From contig NZ_CP108581.1 of NCBI RefSeq assembly GCF_036010665.1, forward strand, positions 6,195,501 to 6,259,500: DNA of 64,000 nucleotides, in the 5' to 3' direction. This document shows, piece after piece, positions 25,601 through 33,445 of this stretch. This stretch comes from Microbispora sp. NBC_01189 (GTDB lineage Bacteria > Actinomycetota > Actinomycetes > Streptosporangiales > Streptosporangiaceae). A program made the translations under genes and the position numbers. The notes beneath the pieces were generated by a model. It had not been told where the DNA came from. It saw only the letters and a program-made list of their open reading frames with translations, and ran no database searches. Positions within the stretch are counted from its first letter, which is position 1, and every line of letters begins with the position of its first letter.

Positions 25601-28077
25601 GCACGCGGGCCGAACCGGCCACCGACGCCTGGGTGGCGGTCGGCGGCGACGGTCTCGGCCTCGGCATCCCTGTCGTGGACGACGTCACCGGGCTGGCCGC
25701 CCTCCCGGCGGCGCCGGAGGTGGCGATCTTCCGCTGCCCCGCCCCGGAGACCGGAGACGTCCTGGCCGGCGTCCGCGGCGCGGCGGACGCCGTGCTGACC
25801 ATGGTGCGGGACTGGCTCGCCGACGAGCGTTTGATCGACGCCCGGCTGGTCGTGGTCACCTCGGACGCCGCGCCCGCCGCGCTCACCGTCGACCCGGGGC
25901 TGGCGCCGGTCTGGGGTGTGCTGCGGGCCGCGCAGGCGGAGAACCCGGGCCGGTTCACCATCCTCGACCTGGACGGCACCGAGACTCCCGCGGTGGTGGC
26001 CCAGGCGGTCGTGTCGCGGGAGCCCGAGGTGATCGTGCGGAACGGCGTGGCCGGCGTGCCGCGGCTGGTGCCCGTCCCGGCGGCGGCCGAAGCGCCGGAG
26101 TCGCCGTGGCGTCCGGACCGCACCGTGCTCGTCACGGGAGGCACGGGCGGGCTCGGCAGCCTCGTCGCGCGGCATCTCGTGGTGCGGCACGGCGTACGCC
26201 ACCTGCTGCTGACCAGCCGCAGCGGCCTGGCCGCCGCGGGCGCATCGGAGCTGGTCGCCGAGCTGTCCGCGCACGGCGCGACGGTCACCGTCGCCTCCTG
26301 CGACGTCTCCGACCGCGACCAGCTGGCCGGGCTGCTGGCGGGCGTGCCCGCCGAGCACCCGCTCGGCGGCGTGGTGCACGTGGCCGGGATCGGCGACAAC
26401 GGCCTGGTCGCCACGATGACGCCGGAGCGGCTGGACGGCGTGCTGCGGCCCAAGGCCGACGCCGCCTGGCACCTGCACGAGCTGACCCGCGACCTGGACC
26501 TGACCGCGTTCGCGCTGTTCTCCTCGGCCGGCGGCCAGGTGCTCGCCGCCGGGCAGGCCAGCTACGCGGCGGCCAACGTCTTCCTGGACGCCCTGGCGGT
26601 CCACCGGCACGCGAGCGGCCTGCCGGCCACCGCGATGGCGTTCGGCCTCTGGGACGTGGACACGGGGCTGAGCCAGTGGCTCAGCGACACCGACCTGCAC
26701 CGGCTCCGCCGCCAGGGCCTGCCGCCGCTGACCGCCGAGGAGGGCCTGGCGTTGTTCGACGCGGCGCTGGCGTCGCCGTACCCGGCGCTCACGCCGCTGA
26801 GCGTCGACCGCGCCGCGCTCCGCTCCCGCCCCGGGGAGCCGCCGGCGCTGCTGCGCGGCCTCGCCGGCACGGGGCGGCGCCGGGCGAGCGTCGGCCAGGC
26901 CGACCCGGGCGCGTTCCGCGACCGGCTGGCCGGTCTCGGTGAGCCGGAGCGGAAGGCCGCGCTGGAGGACCTGGTGCGGGGCGTCGCCGCCGTGCTGCTG
27001 GGCCACGCCGGGGCGGCCGACGTCGACCTCGACAAGGACTTCCTGGAGTCCGGGTTCGACTCGCTGTCGGCGATGGAGCTGCGCAACGGCCTCAACGCGG
27101 CCACCGGCCTGCGGCTGCCGCCGATGGTGGTGTTCGACAGCAAGACGCCGCGGGAGCTGGCGGCGTACCTGCACGACGAGATGGCGGTCACGCCGGCCGG
27201 CGCCCCCGCGCCGGGGGCGGCCGCCACGCCGGCGGCGGGGGAGCGGGCGCCCGACACGCTGAGCGCCCTGTTCCGCGCCGCGATCACCGACAACCAGGTG
27301 GCGGGGGCGTTCGACCTGCTGCGCGCGGTGTCCAACCTGCGGCCGAAGTTCACCACCCCGGCCGACCTCGGCGGGCCGATCCCGGCGGTGCAGCTCGCCG
27401 ACGGCCCGGCGCGGCCGCGGCTGATCTGCCTGTCGACGCCGATGGTCACCGGCGGCGTCCACCAGCACGCCCGGCTCGTACGGCACCTCACCCCGCGGCA
27501 CGTCTCGGCCATCCCGACGCCGGGATTCACGGCCGGCGACAGCCTTCCCGCGACGCCGGAGGCGGGCGTGCTCGCGCTGGCCGAGGCCGTCATCGCTGCG
27601 GCCGGGGGCGAGCCGTTCGTGCTGCTCGGTTACTCCTCCGGCGGCACCCTCGCCCACGCGACCGCCGCGTGCCTGGAGGAGCGGTACGGGACCGCGCCCA
27701 GCGGCCTGGTCCTGCTCGACACCTTCAAGCTGCACGAGGGCGCCGGGCAGGCGATCCCGATGCAGCGGCTCGCGGCCGGCCTGTTCGACGTCGAGGAGAT
27801 GTTCGGCGGCTTCGACAGCGCCCGGCTGTCCGGCATGGGCTGCTGGTTCGACATGCTGCCCGACCTCGACATCGGCACGGTGTCCGCGCCGGTGCTGTTC
27901 GCGCAGTGCACCGAGTCGTTCCTCGGCCCCGAGCCCGAGGACGGGTGGCAGGCCACGTCGTGGGACGCGGCCCACACCGTACGGCAGGTGCGGGCGAACC
28001 ACTTCACCATGATCGACGAACGCGCGCATGTCACGGCGCGGGTCGTCGACGAATGGCTGCAGTCCATTTCCGGCTGA
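16684..28077 (+). CDS. Type I modular PKS B: two KS-AT-DH-KR-ACP modules and terminal thioesterase
   Basis: 3797 residues. An N-terminal docking coiled coil (residues about 5-35, heptads around [16 protein letters not shown]) precedes two full modules and a thioesterase of about 270 residues. The ATG at 16684 is preferred over an in-frame GTG at 16672 because GAGG at 16674-16677 sits 6 bp before it. Both ATs have HAFH (malonyl). Both KRs lack LDD (ADN and GDN instead). The thioesterase has GYSSG with the nucleophile Ser at 27634-27636, an Asp in LLDTF and a His at 28000-28002 (ANHFTM). As the only protein with a release domain it is the last in the assembly line; with an amino starter, release by intramolecular amide formation to a macrolactam is expected. 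It follows PKS A by 8 bp and is probably co-transcribed with it. Confidence 0.97.
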   Translation: MSDSDVKLVEALRASLKETERLRGEHRKIIAAQHEPIAIIGMACRYPGGVASPEDLWRLVSDGVDAISDWPADRGWDVEGLFDPSGERPNTSYVKSGGFLHEAAEFDAGFFGISPNEALVMDPQQRLLLETSWEAMERAGIDPGALRGSATGVFAGMMYHDYAANANTGSIASGRVSYVFGFEGPSVTVDTACSSSLVALHLAGQALRSGECSLALVGGVAVMATPEAIIEFSRQRGLSPDGRCRSFAAGADGTAWAEGCGVLLVERLSDARRLGHRVLAVVRGTAVNQDGASNGLTAPNGPSQERVIRQALANARLSVRDVDVVEGHGTGTTLGDPIEAQAVLATYGQERPEERPLWLGSFKSNIGHAQAAAGVGGIIKMVQAIRHGELPRTLHVDEPSPHIEWSAGQVRLLTEAMPWPEVDRPRRAGVSSFGISGTNAHVIIEQAPADLAASDVTVTDAPAPAVLTGTAQAEGEEQAGAPVAWVLSGRTPDALAGQAARVLSYAQDNPSLGIADIGYSLATTRTSFERRAVVTGGDRATLLARLAAVAETRTAPGVVQGIARSGGKIGMLFTGQGAQRLGMGQELHAAFPVFAQAFDAVVAELDTHLDRPLREVIWGADPRLADQTAYAQAGLFAVEVALFRLLESWGVRPDYLAGHSIGELTAAHVAGTLSLADASRLVAARGRLMQALPPGGAMVAVQATEDEVTPLLTGGVDIAAVNGPRAVVISGQEAPVMALAAQFADRGRKTRQLRVSHAFHSHMMDPMLAGFAEVAGTVAFDAPRIPIVSTVTGALAGEELGTPQYWVDQVRGAVRFADAVTTLAAQGVTRFVELGPDAVLTAMVQQSLDEADSAVFTATMRAERPEPGTVVAALGQLHTTGVPVDWHAFYAGTGATRVDLPTYAFQRERYWLDTYDYLSESWAADYVGNLSSAGLEAVEHPLLGAVIPLPDSGGLVLTGRLSVHTHPWLADHQVYGNVLLPGTGFVEMAVHAGDKAGCPILEELTLQAPLVLPEGAYRDGLAVQVVVGAADDAGRRPLLVRSRPDHDAESWTVHAQGVLAEGPDVRGESLEQWPPPGATPIDVRGAYEELLAAGYGYGPTFQGLRAAWRRGEDLFAEVALPDQAHQDAALFGLHPALLDASMHAILVDGDGRGEGETVLPFVWGGVSLHATGAPAARVRLTPSATRGLALNVADATGRPVLTVASLVSRPVSADQLSATRDVADEALFGIEWSPSPAASDDTNWAVLGTGPFPDGVPVLESLRVLADAAVVPGAVVWQAPDAPAADVPSGVRSVTTAVLEIVQEWLAEDRFADARLVVVTRGAVATGEADDLALTQAPVWGLVRAAIAENPGRFALLDVDDHPGSPGAVAAAVASAEPEAAIRAGEVLVPRFTRPARPAEATAPALDPEGTALITGGTGGLGGLLARHLVTAYGVRSLVLTSRRGPDAPGAAELRDELTALGAEVTIAACDAADRDALAEVLAAIPAERPLTAVVHAAGVADNGLVGALTPERLAAVLAPKADAAWHLHELTKDLDLAAFVLLSSAGGMVLAAGQGNYAAANVFLDALATHRHACGLPATSMAYGLWGVDAGLGALLSDADLTRMRRMGYPALTAEDGLALFDAALAAPGAVRVPLRIDPVALRAKPEQLPHLLRGLVRVPIRQAARSGGGEALRQRLAGLGEAERSAALLDLVRSTVAAVLGHTSADAIEADRAFQELGFDSLSAVELRNVLGEATGLRLPATLVFDYPSALAVAEHIGETLSGTRDEAGVAVRAPLDDEPIAIIGMACRYPGGVASPEDLWRLVTDGVDAVGEFPADRGWDVEGIYDPEPGVPGKTYARHGGFLYDAAEFDPGFFGISPNEAVMMDPQQRLLLETSWEAFERAGIDPGALRGSRTGVFAGVMYHDYGQGVGVASSSGGSLVSGRVAYTLGLEGPALTVDTACSSSLVALHLAGQALKSGECSLALAGGVTVMSEPAMFIEFSRQRGLSPDGRCRSFAAGANGAAWAEGAGLLLMERLSDARRLGHRVLAVIRGSAVNQDGASNGFTAPNGPSQQRVIRQALANARLSVRDVDVVEGHGTGTSLGDPIEAQAVLATYGQERPEDRPLWLGSLKSNIGHAQAAAGVGGVIKMVEAIRHGVLPKTLHVDEPSPHVEWSAGQVELLTEAMPWPEVDRPRRAAVSSFGISGTNAHVIIEQAPADLAVAEDISPIPAEGEAQAAAPVAWVVSGKTPDALAGQAARVLAFVQDRPSLSVADVGLSLATTRAAFERRAVVTGGDRADLLAGLAAVAEGHTAPGVVQGVARSSGKLGVLFTGQGAQRLGMGRELHAAFPVFAEAFDAVATELDAHMDRPLRAVIWGADAETVDQTAYAQAGLFAVEVALFRLVESWGVRPDYLAGHSVGELAAAHVAGMLSLSDACRLVAARGRLMQALPAGGAMVAVQATEEEVLPLLTGGVDIAAVNGPRAVVVSGQEAPVLALAAQLAEQGRKTRRLRVSHAFHSQLMEPMLADFQTVAEPLDYGRPSIPIVSTVTGGLADDGFGTPEYWVGQVRGAVRFADAVTTLAEQGVTRFVELGPDAVLTAMAQQTLDDADSTVFTATMRAGRPEPGTVVAALGQLHTAGVPVDWQAFYADTGATRVDLPTYAFQRQHYWVPPNRDGVNAESAGLATVEHPLLGAAIPAPDSDAVVFTGRLSVRSHPWLADHQVFGSVLLPGTGLVELALHAAEHTGCGQVEELTLAAPLVLPAAGSGEGAVQVQVVVGAADGDGRRTMAIYSRAAQAPADLPWTLHAEGVLASETAQNGVDLSQWPPDEATAVDLTDAYPILNERGYGYGPAFQGLRAAWRRGEELYAEVALPDHEHQDAALFGLHPALLDAAMHGLSFAVPDEADDAQRTLLPFAWHGVALHAVGARALRVRLTWLSENTLALDIADPAGTPVASVERLTLRAISPEQLAASRPGGLETLLRPEWSELPGTRAEPATDAWVAVGGDGLGLGIPVVDDVTGLAALPAAPEVAIFRCPAPETGDVLAGVRGAADAVLTMVRDWLADERLIDARLVVVTSDAAPAALTVDPGLAPVWGVLRAAQAENPGRFTILDLDGTETPAVVAQAVVSREPEVIVRNGVAGVPRLVPVPAAAEAPESPWRPDRTVLVTGGTGGLGSLVARHLVVRHGVRHLLLTSRSGLAAAGASELVAELSAHGATVTVASCDVSDRDQLAGLLAGVPAEHPLGGVVHVAGIGDNGLVATMTPERLDGVLRPKADAAWHLHELTRDLDLTAFALFSSAGGQVLAAGQASYAAANVFLDALAVHRHASGLPATAMAFGLWDVDTGLSQWLSDTDLHRLRRQGLPPLTAEEGLALFDAALASPYPALTPLSVDRAALRSRPGEPPALLRGLAGTGRRRASVGQADPGAFRDRLAGLGEPERKAALEDLVRGVAAVLLGHAGAADVDLDKDFLESGFDSLSAMELRNGLNAATGLRLPPMVVFDSKTPRELAAYLHDEMAVTPAGAPAPGAAATPAAGERAPDTLSALFRAAITDNQVAGAFDLLRAVSNLRPKFTTPADLGGPIPAVQLADGPARPRLICLSTPMVTGGVHQHARLVRHLTPRHVSAIPTPGFTAGDSLPATPEAGVLALAEAVIAAAGGEPFVLLGYSSGGTLAHATAACLEERYGTAPSGLVLLDTFKLHEGAGQAIPMQRLAAGLFDVEEMFGGFDSARLSGMGCWFDMLPDLDIGTVSAPVLFAQCTESFLGPEPEDGWQATSWDAAHTVRQVRANHFTMIDERAHVTARVVDEWLQSISG
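16795..22010 (+). other. PKS B, module B1: KS-AT-DH-KR-ACP, malonyl
   Basis: KS Cys 17260-17262; AT Ser 18661-18663 (GHSIG) with [12 protein letters not shown] His 19597-19599 in intact HxxxGxxxxP; KR with GGTGGLG and AGVADNG (about 21178) where LDD is expected, and SSAGG...[10 protein letters not shown] Ser 21850-21852. No Trp is present where A-type KRs have one, so alcohol configuration cannot be read from the motifs. Confidence 0.94.
22024..27230 (+). other. PKS B, module B2: KS-AT-DH-KR-ACP, malonyl (last extension)
   Basis: KS Cys 22513-22515; AT Ser 23881-23883 with [12 protein letters not shown] His 24790-24792 in intact HxxxGxxxxP; KR with GGTGGLG and AGIGDNG (about 26386); ACP Ser 27061-27063 in SGFDSL. 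The KS differs from B1 ([12 protein letters not shown] stretch) and resembles C3, while the AT and DH parts match the A modules, so the module is a mosaic. Confidence 0.94.
27265..28074 (+). other. PKS B, thioesterase domain
   Basis: Alpha/beta-hydrolase thioesterase of the PKS type with the opening strand [12 protein letters not shown], nucleophile motif GYSSG (Ser 27634-27636), Asp in LLDTF and His in ANHF (28000-28002). Expected to cyclise the finished chain; macrolactam closure through the starter amine is inferred from the neighbouring starter cassette. Confidence 0.93.
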
Positions 28078-28138
28078 GCCGAGTTTCGATTTATTCGGGT
28101 CCAGCTGATCCGAGTTCCGGCTGATTCGAGGAATAACA

Positions 28139-29074
28139 ATGGCTCTCGCGCCGAACGCGAAGGGCACCGTGCCCTTCGGTGAATACCGGACGTGGTATCG
28201 GGTGACCGGCGATCTGCGGGCGGGCGTGCCGCCTCTGGTGGTCGCGCACGGCGGTCCCGGCAGCACCCACGATTACCTGCGCAATATCGCCGAGCTCGCC
28301 GGGTACGGCCGTCCGGTCGTCCACTACGACCAGCTGGGAAACGGCGGCTCGACCCGCCTGCCCGGCCGGGGCGCCGATTTCTGGACTCCCCAGTTGTTCC
28401 TGGACGAACTGGAGAATCTGCTGGGCGCGCTCGGCATCGCCGGCGACTACACGCTGCTCGGCCATTCCTGGGGCGGCGTGCTGGCCGCGCGGCACGCGGC
28501 GACACGGCCCGCCGGCCTGCGCGGGCTGATCATCGCGAACTCCCCGGCGTCGTACCCCCTGTGGCTGCGGGAACTGGCGGTGCTGCGCCGCGCGCTCCCG
28601 CCGGACGTCGCGGAGACGCTCACCCGGCACGAGGAGGCCGGCACCACCGACAGCGCGGAGTACGTGCGGGCCGTGAAGGTCTTCAACGACCGGCACGTCT
28701 GCCGTCTCGACCCGCTGCCCAGGGACTTCGTCGCCTCCCTGATGGAGATCCACGACGACCCCGCCGTCTACTACACGATGAACGGGCCGAGTGAGTTCCA
28801 CGTCAACGGCACGCTGCGCGACTACTCCGTCGTCGACCGCTGCCCCGACATCGCCGTGCCCACGCTGCTCATCTCCGGCAGGCACGACGAGGTGACTCCG
28901 GCAGCCGTCCAGCCGTTCGCCGATCTCATTCCCGACGTCCGCTGGCAGATTTTCGAGGATTCCAGCCACCTGCCGCATCTGGAGGAGCCGGAGCGTTTTC
29001 TGCGGGTTGTCCGGGAGTTCCTGGAGAGCGTCCCGGACCGCGGTGCGACGCCCGTGCGGGCAGGCGATTTCTAA
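28139..29074 (+). CDS. Alpha/beta hydrolase of the proline iminopeptidase family, likely VinJ-type deprotecting amidase
   Basis: 311 residues. Proline-iminopeptidase features: HGGPG oxyanion motif (residues 37-41), GHSWGG nucleophile elbow with Ser110, Asp250 in SGRHDE and His277 in SSHLPH. In vicenistatin biosynthesis VinJ, of this family, removes the amino-acid cap from the N-terminus of the polyketide chain so that the free amine can close the macrolactam; the same job is inferred here from the complete starter cassette that follows. It begins 61 bp after the thioesterase gene, with GAGGAA 5 bp before the ATG. An ordinary peptidase role is possible but unlikely in this position. Confidence 0.85.
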   Translation: MALAPNAKGTVPFGEYRTWYRVTGDLRAGVPPLVVAHGGPGSTHDYLRNIAELAGYGRPVVHYDQLGNGGSTRLPGRGADFWTPQLFLDELENLLGALGIAGDYTLLGHSWGGVLAARHAATRPAGLRGLIIANSPASYPLWLRELAVLRRALPPDVAETLTRHEEAGTTDSAEYVRAVKVFNDRHVCRLDPLPRDFVASLMEIHDDPAVYYTMNGPSEFHVNGTLRDYSVVDRCPDIAVPTLLISGRHDEVTPAAVQPFADLIPDVRWQIFEDSSHLPHLEEPERFLRVVREFLESVPDRGATPVRAGDF

Positions 29075-29173
29075 GGGCCTGCACGAATAATTAGGGGTAT
29101 ACCGGGTGACCGAATTCTATTTATCGTCAAGTGCTCGCAACAAGCAGACTCAGAAGATCGGAGGAACTTCGGC

Positions 29174-30538
29174 ATGACGCTGCTTGCTGGCAGTTCCTTG
29201 GAGGTCGGGCGATTTCGCGCCTACGGCCCTCGTCATATCGATGAGATCGGTGACAGGTACGGGCTTTCCGGCGACGCCCGCGAGGCGATCCGGCTGATCT
29301 CGCTCGTCCTGCCGTTCCGGGTCAACGACTACGTCCTGTCCCAGTTGATCGACTGGACCCGCGTCCCCGACGACCCGATCTACCGGCTGGTGTTCCCGCA
29401 GCGCGGGATGCTGTCGGACGAGCAGGAGCGGATCCTGTCCGTGTTCAGCGCCACCGGCGACCGGAGCCGCCTCCAGGAGGCCGTCCGGACCATCCGCGCG
29501 GACCTCAACCCGCATCCGTCCGGGCAGAAGGAGCTGAACGTGCCCACCCTGGGCGACGTGCAGATCCCCGGCCTCCAGCACAAGTACCGCGAGACGGTCC
29601 TGTACTTCCCGAGCCAGGGCCAGACCTGCCACGCCTACTGCACCTACTGCTTCCGGTGGGCGCAGTTCGTCGGCGACGCGGACCTCCGCTTCGCCGCGCC
29701 GAACCCCGACCAGCTGATCACCTACCTCGGCCGGCACCCCGACGTCTCGGACGTGCTGATCACCGGCGGCGACCCGATGATCATGACGACGGAGCGGCTG
29801 CGCGGCCACATCGAGCCGCTGCTCGCCGTGGACACCGTGCGCACGATCCGGATCGGCAGCAAGTCGCCCGCCTACTGGCCGTACCGGTACACCACCGACC
29901 CCGACGCCGACGACCTGCTGCGGCTGTTCGAGCGGGTGGTGGCCTCGGGCCGGACGCTCGCGGTCATGGCGCACTACAGCCACCCCCGCGAGCTGGAGAC
30001 CGACGAGGCGCGCACCGCGCTGGCCAGGATCCGGCGCACCGGCGCGGTGGTGTACTGCCAGGCCCCGCTCATCAAGTACGTCAACGACGACGTGGACACC
30101 TGGGCCCGGCTCTGGCGGCTGGAGTTCGCCGCCGGGGCGGTGCCGTACTACCAGTTCGTCGAGCGGGACACCGGGCCGCACGCCTACTTCCGGGTGCCGC
30201 TCGCCCGCTCGGTGGAGATCTTCCACGGGGCGTTCCGCACGCTGCCCGGCCTCGCGCGGACGGTGCGCGGACCGGTCATGTCCGCGACCCCCGGCAAGGT
30301 GATCGTGGACGGGGTCGAGGAGACCCCGCAGGGCCGCTACTTCCGCCTGCGGTTCATGCAGGCCCGCCAGCCGTCGCTCGTCGGCCGTCCCTTCCGGGCG
30401 CACTACTCGCCGACGGCCGCCTGGCTCACCGAGCTCGAACTCGACCCGGACACCCCCGACGACATCATGACGGCCATCGACGGCGGGGCGGCCCGGATCG
30501 GGCGGTGGACGAGGGAGGCGGCCCATGCCCAGTCGTAG
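29174..30538 (+). CDS. Radical SAM 2,3-aminomutase (KamA family), probably glutamate 2,3-aminomutase
   Basis: 454 residues. The radical-SAM cluster motif CxxxCxxC is Cys152-Cys156-Cys159 (CHAYCTYC), followed by TGGDP (197-201), as in lysine 2,3-aminomutases, which use SAM, a 4Fe-4S cluster and PLP to move an alpha-amino group to the beta carbon. The stretch beginning PYYQF aligns with the lysine enzyme, but the Asp that holds the lysine side-chain amine is Arg331 (codon 30164-30166) and the second Asp is Ala371. A positive charge there suits a side-chain carboxylate, so L-glutamate is the better guess, as for IdnL4 of incednine. The PLP lysine is probably Lys375 in TPGK. GGAGGA lies 7 bp before the ATG. 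The 3' end overlaps the next gene by 14 bp. Confidence 0.87.
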   Translation: MTLLAGSSLEVGRFRAYGPRHIDEIGDRYGLSGDAREAIRLISLVLPFRVNDYVLSQLIDWTRVPDDPIYRLVFPQRGMLSDEQERILSVFSATGDRSRLQEAVRTIRADLNPHPSGQKELNVPTLGDVQIPGLQHKYRETVLYFPSQGQTCHAYCTYCFRWAQFVGDADLRFAAPNPDQLITYLGRHPDVSDVLITGGDPMIMTTERLRGHIEPLLAVDTVRTIRIGSKSPAYWPYRYTTDPDADDLLRLFERVVASGRTLAVMAHYSHPRELETDEARTALARIRRTGAVVYCQAPLIKYVNDDVDTWARLWRLEFAAGAVPYYQFVERDTGPHAYFRVPLARSVEIFHGAFRTLPGLARTVRGPVMSATPGKVIVDGVEETPQGRYFRLRFMQARQPSLVGRPFRAHYSPTAAWLTELELDPDTPDDIMTAIDGGAARIGRWTREAAHAQS

Positions 30539-31826
30539 CGTCTCCCCGAACCTCGCGCTCGACCAGCTCGTCGCCCGGCGCAGAGCCGAGGGCGCCGCCA
30601 TCGTGCACCTGGGCTTCGGCGAGTCACGGCTGCCGGTCTTCCGGCCGCTGGTCTCCCGCCTGCTGGAGGGCGCGTCGCGCAACGCGTACGGACCGGTGGC
30701 GGGCTCCGCCGAGGCGCGCGCGGCGGTGGCCGGCTACTTCACCCGCCGCCGCATGCCGACCGACGCCGACCAGACGGTGCTCGCGCCGGGCAGCAAACCG
30801 CTGCTGATGGCGCTGCAACTGGTGCTCCCCGGGGACGTCCTGCTGGCCAGGCCGTCCTGGGTCACCTACGCGCCGCAGGCGCGGCTGGCCGGCAAGCAGG
30901 TGTTCGGGGTGCCGATCCCGGACGAGTGCGGCGGCGTGCCGGAGCCGGAGGCGCTGCGCGAGACCATCCGGTCCGCGCGCGCGTCCGGGCACAACCCCCG
31001 CATCCTGGTCCTCACCACGCCGGACAACCCGACCGGCACGGTCGCCTCGCCGGCCCTCGTCCGCGAGTTGTGCGAGATCGCCGAGAGCGAGGACCTGCTG
31101 ATCCTCTCCGACGAGATCTACCGCGACATCGTGCACGACCCCTGGCGCCCGGTGCTGAGCCCGGCGGAGGTCGTGCCGGACCGGACGATCGTGCTGACCG
31201 GCCTGAGCAAGAGCATCGCGCTCGGCGGCTGGCGGATCGGCGCCGCCCGGTTCCCGTCCGGCCCGTGGGGCGAGCGGATCCGCGACGAGGTGCTCGCGGT
31301 CGCCAGCGAGATCTGGTCGACCCTGGCGGGCCCCATGCAGGCCGTGGCGGAGTACGTGTTCGCCGAGCCGCCCGAGGTGGTGCGCCGCATCGCCGCGGAC
31401 ACCCGCCTGCACGGCGTCGTGGCGAACGCCGTCCACGAGATCATGGCAGGCGCGGGCGCGCTGTGCCGCCCGCCGACCGGCGGTTTCTACGTCTACCCGG
31501 ACTTCGGACCGCTGCGCGAGAGGCTCGACTGGCACGGCGTCACCGACTCGGCGTCCCTGCAGCGGGTGCTGCTCGACGACTTCGGGGTGGCGGTGCTCGG
31601 CGGCCACCACCTCGGCGACGACCCCGGCGCGCTGCGCTTCCGCGCGGCGACCAGCATGCTCTACGGCCAGACCGCGGAACAGCGCGAGGCCGCGCTCTAC
31701 GCCGAACGGCCCCTTTCCCTGCCGCATATCCGCGACGAACTCGACCTGCTCGAGGAAAAGCTGTCGGTGTTCGTCTCGTCTGGGGTTACTAAGGGTGCCG
31801 CCGCGTTCCCCGCCGGTGTACGTTGA
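30525..31826 (+). CDS. Fold-type I PLP enzyme (aminotransferase class I/II), candidate beta-glutamate beta-decarboxylase
   Basis: 433 residues with the class I aminotransferase signature: Asn168 in PDNPTG, Asp196 and Tyr199 in SDEIY, and the PLP lysine Lys229 in SKSIALGGWRIG. By sequence it could be a transaminase. Context argues for decarboxylation: in incednine biosynthesis IdnL3, a PLP enzyme paired with the glutamate aminomutase, converts beta-glutamate to (S)-3-aminobutyrate. Here the ATG lies inside the aminomutase gene (14-bp overlap), so the two are translationally coupled and should act on consecutive intermediates. The decarboxylase assignment is inference; no residue that I can name separates the two activities. 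Confidence 0.72.
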   Translation: MPSRSVSPNLALDQLVARRRAEGAAIVHLGFGESRLPVFRPLVSRLLEGASRNAYGPVAGSAEARAAVAGYFTRRRMPTDADQTVLAPGSKPLLMALQLVLPGDVLLARPSWVTYAPQARLAGKQVFGVPIPDECGGVPEPEALRETIRSARASGHNPRILVLTTPDNPTGTVASPALVRELCEIAESEDLLILSDEIYRDIVHDPWRPVLSPAEVVPDRTIVLTGLSKSIALGGWRIGAARFPSGPWGERIRDEVLAVASEIWSTLAGPMQAVAEYVFAEPPEVVRRIAADTRLHGVVANAVHEIMAGAGALCRPPTGGFYVYPDFGPLRERLDWHGVTDSASLQRVLLDDFGVAVLGGHHLGDDPGALRFRAATSMLYGQTAEQREAALYAERPLSLPHIRDELDLLEEKLSVFVSSGVTKGAAAFPAGVR

Positions 31827-31863
31827 AATTCGAATCAGCCGCTATGTGAATGTGAGGAATGCC

Positions 31864-32163
31864 ATGCCTGTCGACGGCAAGTGGGCGGTCGAAATGCAGA
31901 GCCCCATGGGCAAGCAGACCCTTTTCTTCGACCTGAAGTCGAACGGGGAGGAACTGGTCGGCGCGCTTACCGGAACCGATGAGCCGAACCCCGAGCTGCT
32001 GGAGGGCAAGGTCACCGGCAACGCCGTCACCTGGAAGCTCAAGGTGACCAAGCCCATGCCGATCAAGCTGAAGTTCACCGCCACGATCAACGACAGCACT
32101 CTGTACGGCCAGGTGAAGCCGGGCATGTTCCCCGGCTTCCCGATCACGGGCCGCCGCCTTTGA
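31864..32163 (+). CDS. Small conserved protein of unknown function, predicted all-beta
   Basis: 99 residues, no signal peptide or membrane segment. The chain alternates polar and hydrophobic residues in short strands separated by Gly, Asp and Asn turns (DGKWAVEM, GKQTLFFDL, NAVTWKLKV, IKLKFTATI), as in a small beta-barrel or lipocalin-like fold. I recall similar about 100-residue proteins in many bacteria, annotated as hypothetical, but know of no function. The ATG at 31864 is chosen because GAGGA lies 5 bp upstream; a GTG 69 bp further upstream in the same frame is less likely. It sits in the starter cassette and its stop is 2 bp before the next gene, so it is co-translated with the loading enzymes and may assist there. 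Confidence 0.8.
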   Translation: MPVDGKWAVEMQSPMGKQTLFFDLKSNGEELVGALTGTDEPNPELLEGKVTGNAVTWKLKVTKPMPIKLKFTATINDSTLYGQVKPGMFPGFPITGRRL

Positions 32164-32165
32164 GC

Positions 32166-33182
32166 ATGGACAGCGCCATCGTTTTTCCCGGCATGGGGCC
32201 GTGCGACTTCACGACCGTGGCCAGGTTCATGCTGGTCAACCCGGTCGCCAGGCGGCTGGTGGCGGTCGCCGGCGACGTGCTGGGATATGACCTCTTCGAA
32301 CGCTACCGCGAGACGGGCGGCGACTATTCCGAATACGCGCAGGTCGCCTTCTTTGTCAACTGCGTGGCGCTCGCGACGTGGGCGCGGGAGGAGTCCGGCG
32401 TCGCGCCGGGCCTGTGCGCCGGAGCGAGTTTCGGCGGCAAGGCGGCCGCCGTCCACTCCGGCGCGCTGAGCTTCGCCGACGGGGTGCGGCTCACCGCCGA
32501 ACTGGTGCGCTACGAGACCGAATATTTCGCGGCCGAGCACCCCGACGTGGTGACCCAGTCGTTCGTGCGGGTGCCGAAGGAGAAGCTGGCCGAACTGCTC
32601 GCCGAGATGGACGAACGCGGCGAGTGGTACGAGGTCTCCTGTCACGTCGACGACGACTTCCACATGCTGTCCGTACGGCGCGACGTGCTCGACGGGCTGC
32701 GGAGCCGGCTGCGGGCGCACGGCGGGCTTCCGCTCTACGTCATGGACCCGCCCCTGCACTGCCGCGCCTTCGGCGGCCTGCGGGACAGGGTGGAGGCCGA
32801 ACTGTTCCCGACGCTCACGTTCACGGACCCGGTGATTCCGGTCGTCGCGGACCAGGACGGTGGCGTACGGGACACCGCGGCCGGCGTCCGGGACATCCTG
32901 CTCGACGGGATCGTCCGCCCGGTCCGCTGGCCGGCCGTCGTCGGCACGTTGCGGGAGCGGGGCGTCACGAAGCTCTACGTCTCCGGTCCCGACCAGCTCT
33001 GGGGCCGGGTGGGCGTCACCACCCGCAACTTCGAGGTCGTCGCGCTCGACCCGCGCTGGGCCACGCGTCCGCGCCGGCGGGACCGCGCCGCCCAGGAGCA
33101 CCGCACGGCCCAGGAGCGCGGCGCCGCCCAACAGCGCGCCGCACAAGACACCTTCGCCCGAGCCGGGGCGAGCCCTTCCTAG
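32166..33182 (+). CDS. Discrete acyltransferase, VinK-like (starter transfer to the loading ACP)
   Basis: 338 residues, a stand-alone AT with FPGMGP near the N-terminus, the nucleophile Ser88 in GASFG and a His198 in PPLHC. The family (VinK in vicenistatin) moves the protected beta-aminoacyl group from the discrete ACP to the loading ACP of the PKS rather than loading malonyl-CoA. The presence of a discrete ACP next door and an ACP at the start of PKS C fits this. The ATG at 32166 is favoured; a TTG two codons earlier overlaps the previous stop. The last about 35 residues are a low-complexity tail rich in Arg, Gln and Ala that normal ATs lack. Confidence 0.85.
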   Translation: MDSAIVFPGMGPCDFTTVARFMLVNPVARRLVAVAGDVLGYDLFERYRETGGDYSEYAQVAFFVNCVALATWAREESGVAPGLCAGASFGGKAAAVHSGALSFADGVRLTAELVRYETEYFAAEHPDVVTQSFVRVPKEKLAELLAEMDERGEWYEVSCHVDDDFHMLSVRRDVLDGLRSRLRAHGGLPLYVMDPPLHCRAFGGLRDRVEAELFPTLTFTDPVIPVVADQDGGVRDTAAGVRDILLDGIVRPVRWPAVVGTLRERGVTKLYVSGPDQLWGRVGVTTRNFEVVALDPRWATRPRRRDRAAQEHRTAQERGAAQQRAAQDTFARAGASPS

Positions 33183-33208
33183 AAGACCACCCCGTGGAGA
33201 GAGTCATC

Positions 33209-33445
33209 ATGTGGGACGAGCGATTCGAGACCTTACTCCGCAAACACCTGCCGTTCCTGCCGGACGGGACCCAGCTCACGGAGGGCAGCGACCTGCGTGA
33301 CCTCGGCCTCGACTCAATGAGCATGGTCGACCTGCTCGCGTCACTGGAGAGCACCTACCAGGTCCGCTTCCGCGACGACATGCTCAGCCTCGGCAACTTC
33401 GCCACGCCGGGCGCGCTCTGGGCGACGCTCAGCACGGTCACGTGA
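33209..33445 (+). CDS. Discrete acyl carrier protein, VinL-like
   Basis: 78 residues. The carrier motif DLGLDSM holds the phosphopantetheine Ser36; flanking helices are typical of an ACP. It should carry the adenylated beta-amino acid and then its capped dipeptide form before transfer to PKS C. The ATG at 33209 has GAGAG about 7 bp upstream; an in-frame GTG at 33194 is the alternative start. The stop overlaps the next start (GTGA at 33442-33445), so carrier and ligase are translationally coupled. Confidence 0.9.
   Translation: MWDERFETLLRKHLPFLPDGTQLTEGSDLRDLGLDSMSMVDLLASLESTYQVRFRDDMLSLGNFATPGALWATLSTVT

Noticed and set aside
29174-30538. Lysine 2,3-aminomutase making beta-lysine
   Set aside because: Family membership fits, but both acidic lysine-contact positions are changed (Arg331, Ala371) and the neighbours match a 3-aminobutyrate route.
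31795-31863. Earlier start for the small protein at 31795
   Set aside because: It would overlap the PLP enzyme and lacks a ribosome-binding site; GAGGA precedes 31864 at the right distance.
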